A stretch of 9,355 bases of DNA from Chthonomonas sp. UBA2391 (GTDB lineage: Bacteria > Armatimonadota > Fimbriimonadia > Fimbriimonadales > Fimbriimonadaceae). Location of the stretch: the NCBI GenBank assembly GCA_002343825.1, contig DDSL01000088.1, positions 1-9,355 of the forward strand, in the 5' to 3' direction. Below are positions 1 to 6,168 of this stretch, one piece after another. Each line of letters begins with the position of its first letter. The stretch's first letter is position 1. The notes beneath the pieces were generated by a model. The model had not been told where the DNA came from. It worked only from the letters and a program-made list of their open reading frames with translations, and searched no databases. The translations under genes were made by a program, and so were the position numbers.

Positions 1-165
1 GAAGAGCATGTGCTCGATGAAGTGAGTGATCCCCGCCTCGGTCTCGGTTTCGTGTCGGCTCCCGGTGCGGCACCAGAGCCCAACGGCGGCGCTCTGCACG
101 TGGGTGTGGTGCTCTAGCAGGATGCGCGCACCGTTGTCGAGGGTCAACTTCTTGATTTGGGACAT
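1..165 (-). CDS. M16 family zinc metallopeptidase (N-terminal 55 residues, cut by window edge)
   Basis: Only the first 55 residues are present; the gene runs off the left edge. The protein begins MSQIKKLTLDNGARIL, the usual beta-strand opening of pitrilysin/insulinase (M16) peptidases. The fragment ends in HFIEHMLF, the inverted zinc motif HxxEH, with His48 and His52 as zinc ligands and Glu51 as catalytic base. The downstream glutamate ligand would lie outside the window. M16 members of this type in bacteria are YmxG/PqqL-like processing peptidases that degrade peptides or cleave signal and transit-like sequences; which one this is cannot be told from 55 residues. The ATG is preceded by AAAGGA 4 nt upstream, one of the few clear ribosome binding sites in the window. 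It starts 18 nt after the stop of the FAH-like gene, so it is probably cotranscribed with it. The family call is firm because of the exact motif at the expected position. Confidence 0.88.
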   Translation of the reverse strand, partial: MSQIKKLTLDNGARILLEHHTHVQSAAVGLWCRTGSRHETETEAGITHFIEHMLF

Positions 166-169
166 GGAT

Positions 170-175
170 TCCTTT
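170..175 (-). promoter_or_regulatory. Ribosome binding site of the M16 peptidase gene
   Basis: AAAGGA on the minus strand, 4 nt before the ATG at 165. It fixes the start codon of the truncated peptidase. It contrasts with neighbouring genes that show no Shine-Dalgarno sequence. Confidence 0.6.
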
Positions 176-183
176 ACGGGAGA

Positions 184-861
184 TTAGGCGATGTGGAGCG
201 CAAGTGCGCCGATCTTTTCGATGCGGATCATGGCGACATCGCCAGGTTGAGCCGGTCGGAGGGGTAAGTCAAAAGCGGGAAGGGCAATCACATCGCCGGG
301 GGCGACGACGTTGGTTCGACAGGCAATCTGGAGAGCCTGGTGGGGAGTCATCAGCAGGGGCTGAACCACCTCGGCGACAGGCTGCTGGTTGATCAGGAGT
401 TCCACCTTAAACTGGCCGAGGTCACCGAACTCTTCGACCGTGTGCAGGACGGGACCGATGGCTAGCGGCAGGTCCCATGCGTCGTTCGGGCTTAGAGGTT
501 CCACCACCATCGTGTAGCCGAGCAGGCTGGCCGCGCTGACCTCATCCTCTTCGGGGTCGGTCAGGTCCTTGACCACCAGAGCAAACCGGGCTTTGAGTTC
601 CAAGCTGGCGGCGCCGAGTGGTGGGGTGATCGGGTCATCCGGACCCAAAAGGCCGAAGGTGTTGGCATACCGATAGTCGCCGTCGCCGCTCATGAGCCGG
701 AGGTTGGGCGGCTGACCGATTGGGTTCAGAAACCTCACCGCTGAGATCTCGTGGACCCCGATCGCGTTGACCCCATCGGTCTCATACACCTTGCCTTCGT
801 GGAGGACCCCCGAACGGACGGCCTCTGGCTGTTCGAGGAGTCGGAACCGGCAAAGCTTCAT
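184..861 (-). CDS. Fumarylacetoacetate hydrolase-fold protein, probably catalytically inactive
   Basis: A 225-residue protein with the layout of the FAH family (PF01557-like hydratases, hydrolases and decarboxylases). It has an N-terminal sandwich opening MKLCRFRLLE and GVLHEGKVYETDG, then LGPDDPI at 72-78, GYTM at 115-118, IGPVL at 135-139, PGDVIALPAF at 188-197, and a closing PGDVAMIRIEKIG. Normal members bind Mg or Mn through an E-x-E pair in a segment like YEVELAVV and an Asp in GYTVxNDxxxRD. Here the equivalent segment is LKARFALVV, placing Lys90 and Arg92 where the two glutamates belong, and the Asp position reads Glu121. I infer a degenerate or repurposed member with no metal-dependent hydrolase activity. 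The ATG at 861 has no Shine-Dalgarno; a TACCTT box lies 8 nt upstream. It is 43 nt downstream of the phosphodiesterase gene and 18 nt upstream of the peptidase. The fold assignment is good; the function is unknown. Confidence 0.72.
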   Translation of the reverse strand: MKLCRFRLLEQPEAVRSGVLHEGKVYETDGVNAIGVHEISAVRFLNPIGQPPNLRLMSGDGDYRYANTFGLLGPDDPITPPLGAASLELKARFALVVKDLTDPEEDEVSAASLLGYTMVVEPLSPNDAWDLPLAIGPVLHTVEEFGDLGQFKVELLINQQPVAEVVQPLLMTPHQALQIACRTNVVAPGDVIALPAFDLPLRPAQPGDVAMIRIEKIGALALHIA

Positions 862-869
862 CGCGATAA

Positions 870-875
870 AAGGTA
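870..875 (-). promoter_or_regulatory. Possible -10 box (TACCTT) for a near-leaderless FAH-like transcript
   Basis: On the minus strand GGTACCTT lies in the 43-nt gap before the FAH-like gene, with 8 nt between the box and the ATG. A start site 6-8 nt after a -10 element would fall at the start codon, giving a leaderless message. The same GGTACNNT shape precedes glgP and the DUF1905 gene. No -35 element is visible; this is inference. Confidence 0.3.
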
Positions 876-904
876 CCCGGAAGGCGACCCCCGTGCAGAT
901 GCAT

Positions 905-1675
905 CTAGGGGACCCGGCTCGTACCCTCCCAGTCCGGATGCGCCCCCAGCCCGAGCAGAGCCGAGACCGTGCTGGCGCAGTCCATGATCTCGACGCCGGT
1001 CAGCTCTCCGGCCGAGATCGACTGGCCATAGAGGCAGAAGGGAATGGTCATGTCTTCGGGCATTTCGGTCCCATGCCCGCGGTCGTGCCCGCCGTGGTCG
1101 CTCATCCAGATCACCACGACGCCGGGGTCGATGGCCTGGGCCGCCTCAACCGCTCGTCGGACTTGGGCATCTGCGTGGGTCGCCGCGGCCAGGTATTCGG
1201 GGGACATCCAGCCGTGCCGGTGGCCCGCGGTGTCGATAAATCCCTGATAGAGAAAGACGTAGTCCAGGTTTTGGGTCTGGATCGCCTCGATCGCGAGGTC
1301 AGCGATGTGGGCATCCCCCGGGAGGGACTGGTTGTCCCAGTTCATCCCCACGACGGCGACACTCGGAGGAGCGCAAAGATCCCGCAGTTCATTCCAATTG
1401 AAGAACATCCCCGTGCGCTTTCCGTGTTGAAAAGCCCAATCCACTAAGGATGGCACGGGGCGAGCCAGAGGGGTGAAAACGTTGGAGGTGATCCCGTGCC
1501 GGGTCGGCGGAACCCCGCGGAACATGGAGGTGTGGCAGGGAAGGGTCACGCTCGGCATCACCGTCTGAGCAAGGCGCGTCCCCAAGCCATCTCGCAGCAT
1601 CTGATTGAGGAAGGGGCAAGTTTCGGGCGTGATCGCGTCGGGCCGAAGGCCATCGAGGCTGATGTGCAAGACCAT
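905..1675 (-). CDS. Type I phosphodiesterase / nucleotide pyrophosphatase (alkaline phosphatase superfamily)
   Basis: A 256-residue cytoplasmic enzyme; no signal peptide is seen. It has the full metal-binding set of the PF01663 family: Asp8 in HISLDGLRPD, the nucleophile Thr44 in MPSVTLPCHTS followed by GVPPTRHGI, Asp148 and His152 in FIDTAGHRHG, Asp193 and His194 in SDHGG, and a final His at 197 or 201 in HDRGHG. Such enzymes use two Zn ions to cleave phosphodiester or phosphonate bonds; the substrate cannot be read from sequence. At 256 residues it is compact for the family, with short insertions between the core motifs. The open frame extends to 1807 inside glgP, but homology begins at the ATG at 1675, which leaves a normal 35-nt gap from the glgP stop. 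The Shine-Dalgarno is weak (GGGG runs only). It is probably cotranscribed with glgP, so a role in sugar-phosphate or nucleotide-sugar turnover is possible but not shown. Confidence 0.85.
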   Translation of the reverse strand: MVLHISLDGLRPDAITPETCPFLNQMLRDGLGTRLAQTVMPSVTLPCHTSMFRGVPPTRHGITSNVFTPLARPVPSLVDWAFQHGKRTGMFFNWNELRDLCAPPSVAVVGMNWDNQSLPGDAHIADLAIEAIQTQNLDYVFLYQGFIDTAGHRHGWMSPEYLAAATHADAQVRRAVEAAQAIDPGVVVIWMSDHGGHDRGHGTEMPEDMTIPFCLYGQSISAGELTGVEIMDCASTVSALLGLGAHPDWEGTSRVP

Positions 1676-1710
1676 CCCCGAATCATGCCCCGACCCGACG
1701 TTAAGAAGTG

Positions 1711-3798
1711 TTAACGGTACATCCGTTCGCAGTACTCTTCTAGCATTCGACGGGTGCTGAATTGCCACGCGCTGCTGGCGATCGACTCCTTCATCACCTG
1801 AACCCACCCCTTGGGCAGGCCCTCTCCGTCTCGACCAAAGTAGAGGGGAAGGACCTCCTGTTCCAAGACATCGTAGAGGGCCTCGGCATCGGCTTTGTCT
1901 TGGGCCTTCTCGTCGGCGACCGTTTTTCGGCCTCCGACGGCCCAGCCGTTGCGAGTCTTGCCCGCTCGGTAGGCCTCATCCCACCAGCCATCAAGAACCG
2001 AGACGTTGGGGACACCATTGGCCGCGGCTTTCATTCCGCTTGTTCCCGATGCCTCCAGCGGACGGCGCGGGTTGTTGAGCCAGATATCCACTCCCTGCAC
2101 CAGCATCCGGCCGACCTCCATGTCGTAATCCTCCAGGAAGAAGACCTTGCCCCGAAATTTGGGGGCGACCGTCTGGGCGTAGACCTTGGCGATCAAGCTC
2201 TGTCCGGCTCGGTCGGCAGGGTGGGCCTTTCCGGCAAAAACGATCTGGACTTTTTGGTGCTTGTGGCCGAAGATCTTGGCGAACCGCCGGGCGTTGCTCA
2301 GAATCAGGTGGGCGCGCTTATACGTGGCAAAGCGGCGAGCAAATCCGATGATGAACGCCTCGGGATCCAGCGCTTCGAGCAGCGGGTCAAGCTGCGAGGG
2401 CCCCTCTCCATGACGGGCGTGTTGCTCAAACATCCGCTGATTGGCAAAGGCGACCAGGCGCGCTTTTTGGGCTTGGTGCGCGGCCCAGACTTCTTCGTCG
2501 CTGGCTTTCAGGATCCCGCGCCAGTCCGACTGGTCGAGCGTGTCAAACTGGGTGACTTCGGCAAAGCTGGCTCCCGATCGCTCCATCAGAGTGCGCATCT
2601 CGGGTCCGAGCCAGGTTGGCATGTGGACGCCGTTGGTCAGGCCGATGACCTCTTGTCCGGCAACCTTCCGCCAGGTTCCATCGGCGGTCTTTCCGTGGAG
2701 CAAGCTCACGCCGTTTTGCAATCGGGACAATCGGAGCGCAAGGGCCGTCAGGTCAAAGATTCCCTTGGTCTTTTCGCTATCGACGGCCAGCTTGGCCAGT
2801 TCGGCAAAGCTGATCGGGGCTCCCTTCAACTCTTCGCTCAGAGTTCGCTCAACCAACGCCGCGTCAAATCGCTCGTTTCCGGCCGCGACGGGGGTGTGTA
2901 TGGTTAGGATGCTGCTCTTCTTAATCGTGGACTCCGAACCGTTGCCGAGGTCCTTCATGCGCTGGAGCAAGAGAAATGCGGAGTGGCCCTCATTCATGTG
3001 GAAGACACTCGGCTTGAGCCCGAGCGCGCTCAGCACCTTGACCCCGCCCATCCCGAGCACGATCTCTTGATGCAGACGCATCTCCCGACCGCTTGTATAG
3101 AGCTGGCTAGTGATCTTGCGATCTGCCGGGGAGTTTTCGGGCAAGTCGGTATCGAGCAGGAGCATCGGGATCCGCCCGCACTGCACCCGCCAAACCCGGA
3201 AGGCCACCGAGCGACCAGGGAACTCCAACCTGAGGCGCAAGGGGCTTTGCGTCTTGGGATCCAAGACCTCTTGAACCGGATATTGTTCGGGGTCAAACGC
3301 CGGGTAGAGGTGCTCTTGGCGACCCTCGGCATCCACTACCTGATAGAAGAAGCCCCGCCGGTAGTACAGTCCGATCGCGACGAAAGGAAGGGCGAGGTCC
3401 GAGGCCTCTTTGCAGTGATCGCCGGCCAAGATGCCGAGACCGCCACTGTAGAGCGCGAAGCTCTCATGGAGCCCATACTCGGCGCAAAAATAGGCGATCA
3501 GTCCTTTCTCTTTGCTCTTTCCGCTGGATTGGTAGGCTTCCAGCCTTTCGCAGGCGGCTTGGATCCGTGCGGTGAAAGCCTTGTCCTTTTCTCGTTCGTG
3601 CAGGTGGGGGCTTTGTTGCAAGATCTTTACCGGCCCGGCCCGTTCGGCCCACAGGGTGGGGTCAATATCGCGGAAGATGGCTTGACTTTCGGGATCCCAA
3701 GACCAACGAAGGTTCAGGGCGAGCGGGGCCAATCCGGCTAGGGTCTTGGGGAGATCGAGCCTAGGATGGGGGGCAACGGGGATGTTCAGTTCGCTCAT
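1711..3798 (-). CDS. glgP: Alpha-glucan (glycogen/maltodextrin) phosphorylase
   Basis: A 695-residue enzyme of the GT35 family, the short bacterial type named alpha-glucan family phosphorylase. It releases glucose-1-phosphate from the non-reducing ends of glycogen or maltodextrins using pyridoxal phosphate. The N-terminus carries a DUF3417-like segment (LPKTLAGLAPLALNLRWSWD, about 16-35). Then come AYFCAEYGLHE (about 102-112), YSGGLGILAGDH (about 117-128), HMNEGHSAFLL (about 267-277), TIHTPVAAGNERF (about 299-311), LTNGVHMPTWLGPE, GFARRFATYKRAHL and FAGKAHPAD. The cofactor site EASGTSGMKAAANGV has Lys at about 590 as the pyridoxal phosphate Schiff-base residue. It is shorter than the roughly 850-residue actinobacterial forms and ends soon after the catalytic domain. 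An upstream in-frame TTG at 3846 would add 16 non-homologous residues, so the ATG at 3798 is preferred. There is no Shine-Dalgarno; a TACGGT box lies 13 nt upstream. It heads the minus-strand gene cluster. Confidence 0.93.
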   Translation of the reverse strand: MSELNIPVAPHPRLDLPKTLAGLAPLALNLRWSWDPESQAIFRDIDPTLWAERAGPVKILQQSPHLHEREKDKAFTARIQAACERLEAYQSSGKSKEKGLIAYFCAEYGLHESFALYSGGLGILAGDHCKEASDLALPFVAIGLYYRRGFFYQVVDAEGRQEHLYPAFDPEQYPVQEVLDPKTQSPLRLRLEFPGRSVAFRVWRVQCGRIPMLLLDTDLPENSPADRKITSQLYTSGREMRLHQEIVLGMGGVKVLSALGLKPSVFHMNEGHSAFLLLQRMKDLGNGSESTIKKSSILTIHTPVAAGNERFDAALVERTLSEELKGAPISFAELAKLAVDSEKTKGIFDLTALALRLSRLQNGVSLLHGKTADGTWRKVAGQEVIGLTNGVHMPTWLGPEMRTLMERSGASFAEVTQFDTLDQSDWRGILKASDEEVWAAHQAQKARLVAFANQRMFEQHARHGEGPSQLDPLLEALDPEAFIIGFARRFATYKRAHLILSNARRFAKIFGHKHQKVQIVFAGKAHPADRAGQSLIAKVYAQTVAPKFRGKVFFLEDYDMEVGRMLVQGVDIWLNNPRRPLEASGTSGMKAAANGVPNVSVLDGWWDEAYRAGKTRNGWAVGGRKTVADEKAQDKADAEALYDVLEQEVLPLYFGRDGEGLPKGWVQVMKESIASSAWQFSTRRMLEEYCERMYR

Positions 3799-3811
3799 GG
3801 ATGGTGGCCAG

Positions 3812-3817
3812 ACCGTA
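3812..3817 (-). promoter_or_regulatory. Possible -10 box (TACGGT) of glgP
   Basis: On the minus strand TTGGGTACGGT ends 13 nt before the glgP ATG. TACGGT fits the TAnnnT rule for a -10 hexamer and would give a leader of only about 6-7 nt, consistent with the absence of a Shine-Dalgarno sequence. No -35 hexamer is found at 16-18 nt spacing; TTGATT occurs 23 nt upstream, which is too far. Confidence 0.35.
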
Positions 3818-3865
3818 CCCAATTCTCGTTTATTCTGCGGAATCAAAGGTCGTGACTTATTTGGT

Positions 3866-3883
3866 AGTATTGCAAAAGTATTG
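3866..3883 (+). repeat. Direct heptamer repeat AGTATTG with 11-bp period, candidate operator
   Basis: Two exact copies of AGTATTG are separated by CAAA, giving an 11-bp period in the AT-rich core of the divergent region upstream of the metallochaperone gene. Direct repeats in phase with the helix are typical of dimeric activators or regulators binding one DNA face. The regulator is unknown. Chance occurrence of a 7-mer pair in AT-rich DNA is possible. Confidence 0.35.
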
Positions 3884-3939
3884 AATTAGCTTAACCGGGG
3901 CACTGGCGTCCGGTAGAGCGATTCAATCAAGTGCCCCTT

Positions 3940-5145
3940 ATGAAGAAGCTCCCCGTAACTGTCCTCTCCGGATTCCTTGGCGCAGGAAAGACGACCGTCC
4001 TCAACCACGTCCTTTCAAACCGTGAAGGCAAGCGGGTAGCGGTGATCGTCAACGATATGAGCGAGGTCAACATCGATGCCGAACTCGTAGCCGGCGGGAA
4101 GGCGAACCTGAGCCGCACCGAGGAGACCCTAGTCGAGATGACCAATGGCTGCATCTGCTGCACCCTCCGCGAGGACCTGCTTAAGGAGGTCTCGCGCCTC
4201 GCTCGGGAGGGAAGATTTGATTACCTCTTGATCGAATCGACCGGGATCAGCGAGCCCTTGCCGGTGGCCATGACGTTTACGTTTGAAGACCAATTCGGCG
4301 AGAGCCTGGGTAAGGTCTCCCAGCTCGACACGATGGTGACCGTGGTCGATGCTTTCAACTTCTTCCGAGATTTTGCCGAAGCGGATTACATCCGAGATCG
4401 AGGTGAGAGCCTAGGAGAAGGCGATGAGCGAACCGTTGTTGACCTTTTGGTTGATCAGATCGAGTTTGCTGACGTGATCCTCGTCAGCCGGGCCGACCTT
4501 GTCTCTCCGAGCCACATGGGGCGCGTCATTGGAGTCTTGAAGACCCTCAACACCGAAGCAAAGATTGTTCCGATTGCCCATGGACAGATCCCGACCAGCG
4601 AGATCATGGGCACCGGACTCTTTGATATGGAAAAGGCTCAGCGTTCGCCGGGCTGGATCAAGGAGCTGATGGGCGAACACGTCCCCGAGACGGAAGAATA
4701 TGGCATCTCTAGCTTCGTCTACCGGGCGCGTCGCCCATTCCACCCCGAGCGCTTTTGGCAAGTGATCCACCAGACCTGGCCGGGGGTCCTGAGGAGCAAA
4801 GGATTTTTCTGGCTGGCCACGCGGATGAACTGGATCGGAGAATGGCACCAGGCGGGCGGCGCCTGCCGATACGGGCATGCCGGAACTTGGTGGTGCACCG
4901 CTCCGCGCGACTATTGGCCCGACGACGAAGAGGCCCTGCGGCGGATCCTCAGCAACATGCAAGAGCCCTATGGCGACCGCCGCCAAGAGATCGTGATCAT
5001 CGGGATCGAAATGAACCGCCCCGCGATCATCTCCCTGCTAGATAGCGCCTTGCTGACGGACGAAGAATACGCCCAAGGCCCCGAAGCCTGGGCCAAATTC
5101 TACGATCCGTTCGATTCACATCGCGAACTCACCGGGGTGGAGTAA
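3940..5145 (+). CDS. COG0523 family GTPase metallochaperone (CobW/ZigA-like)
   Basis: A 401-residue G3E-family P-loop GTPase. Family members hand zinc, cobalt or other metals to client proteins, driven by GTP hydrolysis in the cytoplasm. Visible motifs: Walker A GFLGAGKTT (11-19), the metal-binding CxCC in NGCICCTLREDLL (Cys71, Cys73, Cys74), IESTGISEPLPVA (98-110), and VVDAFNFF. The C-terminal CobW_C domain has RSKGFFWLATR, GEWHQAGG and then GDRRQEIVIIGIEM, as in the ZigA/YeiR-type zinc chaperones. The usual guanine-recognition NKxD is replaced by SRAD (183-186), which is unusual. A GTG at 3931 could add three residues, but the conserved family start is MKKLPVTVLSGFLGAGKTT, so the ATG at 3940 is chosen. 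Its Shine-Dalgarno is not evident. The TAA stop abuts the GTG of the cupin gene, so the two are translationally coupled. The metal is not determinable from sequence; zinc is the family default. Confidence 0.9.
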   Translation: MKKLPVTVLSGFLGAGKTTVLNHVLSNREGKRVAVIVNDMSEVNIDAELVAGGKANLSRTEETLVEMTNGCICCTLREDLLKEVSRLAREGRFDYLLIESTGISEPLPVAMTFTFEDQFGESLGKVSQLDTMVTVVDAFNFFRDFAEADYIRDRGESLGEGDERTVVDLLVDQIEFADVILVSRADLVSPSHMGRVIGVLKTLNTEAKIVPIAHGQIPTSEIMGTGLFDMEKAQRSPGWIKELMGEHVPETEEYGISSFVYRARRPFHPERFWQVIHQTWPGVLRSKGFFWLATRMNWIGEWHQAGGACRYGHAGTWWCTAPRDYWPDDEEALRRILSNMQEPYGDRRQEIVIIGIEMNRPAIISLLDSALLTDEEYAQGPEAWAKFYDPFDSHRELTGVE

Positions 5146-5949
5146 GTGCAGTTTCAGACCTTGGATCAGATTGAGCGGAGTCTTGTCGACGACCATGATG
5201 CGGGCGAGCTCGTCGCCCCTGGCGTCAAGGTTGCTAGGAGAGACCTCCTCCGCCTCAGTGCCCTCGGGCTTGCTTGGCTAGCCCTGCCCACCTGGGTCAG
5301 GGCAGAACGCCAGCGCACCGCCACCGGAACTGAAGGCGAGAGGATTGAGGTGGTCATGGCTGAAATTCGGGGACTCGCCTCAAAGTTGCTCGCCGAGGAA
5401 AACGCCGACGAAGAGGCTTATCTTCAGAGTCTTGCCAAGCTGGTCGGACGAATGCAGGGACCTCCCGAGCCGTGGTTCGGTTGGCAAATGAACCGCCAGC
5501 GCTGGGGCATGGATGTGGTTTGGTATTCCCAGCCGGTCGTTCTCTACCACCTGAAGTTTGAGCCCGAGGCAGTGATCGATCTACACGATCATCGTCACTA
5601 CAATGGCCTGTTACTCGGGGCAACGGGAGAGATTGCGGTCAGAAATTTCGATATCGTTCCGGAGGAAGGAATGTCGTTGGATCTGCGTCGGGGTGTGGTT
5701 CCGCCTGAAGGCAAGGAGTTCCTTATCCGTCAGACCGCAACCCAAACCCTGAAGCCAGGCGTGGTGTCGACCCTCACGCGCGACCGAGACAACCTGCATG
5801 TCGTGAAAGCTGGTCCCAAGGGAGGCTCCTGCCTGGATGTCTTTACCCACTTCAACCGTGAGGCCCGGTCGTACTCGCTAGACTGGACCGGCAAACCCGA
5901 GGATAGCCAGCGGAACACCTATAGAGCGACTTGGAAGAAAGAGGAATAA
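5146..5949 (+). CDS. Tat-signal cupin protein with three-His metal site, PCO/ADO-like
   Basis: A 267-residue protein, start codon GTG directly after the preceding TAA, with GGAG overlapping that stop region as ribosome binding site. After a 30-residue polar N-region comes the twin-arginine motif ARRDLLRLSALG (Arg31-Arg32), a hydrophobic stretch to about 48, and a VRA/E signal-peptidase-like site near 53. Export as a folded protein is inferred. The rest is a single cupin barrel: VIDLHDHRHYNGLLLG carries His147, His149 and His151 near the first cupin motif, and DNLHVVKAG carries His218 in the second, followed by SCLDVFTHFN. This layout, a His-x-His plus a later His and no ligand Glu, resembles thiol dioxygenases (cysteine dioxygenase and the PCO/ADO group), which bind Fe(II). 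No catalytic assignment is secure. A Tat-exported member beside a metal-insertion GTPase is notable. No terminator follows it. Confidence 0.72.
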   Translation: MQFQTLDQIERSLVDDHDAGELVAPGVKVARRDLLRLSALGLAWLALPTWVRAERQRTATGTEGERIEVVMAEIRGLASKLLAEENADEEAYLQSLAKLVGRMQGPPEPWFGWQMNRQRWGMDVVWYSQPVVLYHLKFEPEAVIDLHDHRHYNGLLLGATGEIAVRNFDIVPEEGMSLDLRRGVVPPEGKEFLIRQTATQTLKPGVVSTLTRDRDNLHVVKAGPKGGSCLDVFTHFNREARSYSLDWTGKPEDSQRNTYRATWKKEE

Positions 5950-6168
5950 GAAGCCAACTCGGAGTACAACTTTTGGTTTGGTCCATCGGCTCCTTGTCGT
6001 AGGCGGAATGGATGGCACTCCCGCGCCGAAATCCCAACGTCGTCTTCGGACTTGCCTCGCCAGACAACCAGTGTGTCAACGTCACCAAGTTGGGTAACGT
6101 CCGACGCACCAAGGTGCTTGATTCGGGTTTTGTAACGCGATGTGGGCACCGGGAGCAGTTGGAAAGAA
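5950..6168 (+). promoter_or_regulatory. Intergenic spacer / 5' region of the lipoprotein gene
   Basis: A 219-nt non-coding stretch. It holds a perfect small hairpin GCACC-AA-GGTGC (6106-6117), directly preceded by an imperfect inverted repeat between ACGTCACCAA (6079-6088) and TTGGGTAACGT (6090-6100). There is no U-run after either, so they are not intrinsic terminators. No riboswitch class, tRNA or sRNA was recognised. Short open frames on both strands here have no recognisable protein features. A promoter for the lipoprotein gene is expected, but no convincing hexamer pair is visible. Confidence 0.35.
6161..6166 (+). promoter_or_regulatory. Ribosome binding site of the lipoprotein gene
   Basis: GGAAAG lies 2 nt (5 nt from its GGA core) before the ATG at 6169 and decides this start over the upstream GTG at 6142 and the downstream ATG at 6181. 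Confidence 0.5.

Larger units (their letters stand above)
3799..3939. promoter_or_regulatory. Divergent intergenic region between glgP and the COG0523 GTPase gene
   Basis: A 141-nt spacer that must hold promoters for both directions. Its centre (3831-3893) is markedly AT-rich compared with the flanking genes. It contains the heptamer AGTATTG twice, at 3866-3872 and 3877-3883, exactly 11 bp apart, about one helical turn, on the side that would control the GTPase-cupin unit. No canonical Zur palindrome (TGTTATAnTATAACA type) is visible. I cannot place a convincing -35/-10 pair for the plus-strand operon: TTGGTA at 3861 with AATTAG at 3884 is weak. Confidence 0.5.

Noticed and set aside
1676..1807. 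44-codon N-terminal extension of the phosphodiesterase overlapping glgP
   Set aside because: The extension has no family similarity, while the ATG at 1675 starts right at the conserved first strand.
1762..2907. 381-codon open frame on the plus strand inside glgP
   Set aside because: It is antisense to a highly conserved phosphorylase, has no recognisable motif, and arises from GC-rich codon bias.
3799..3846. TTG start extending GlgP by 16 residues
   Set aside because: It would place the candidate -10 box inside the coding sequence, and the added residues do not match the family.
3847..3930. Zur-type operator before the metallochaperone gene
   Set aside because: No TGTTATAnTATAACA-like palindrome was found; only direct heptamers are present.
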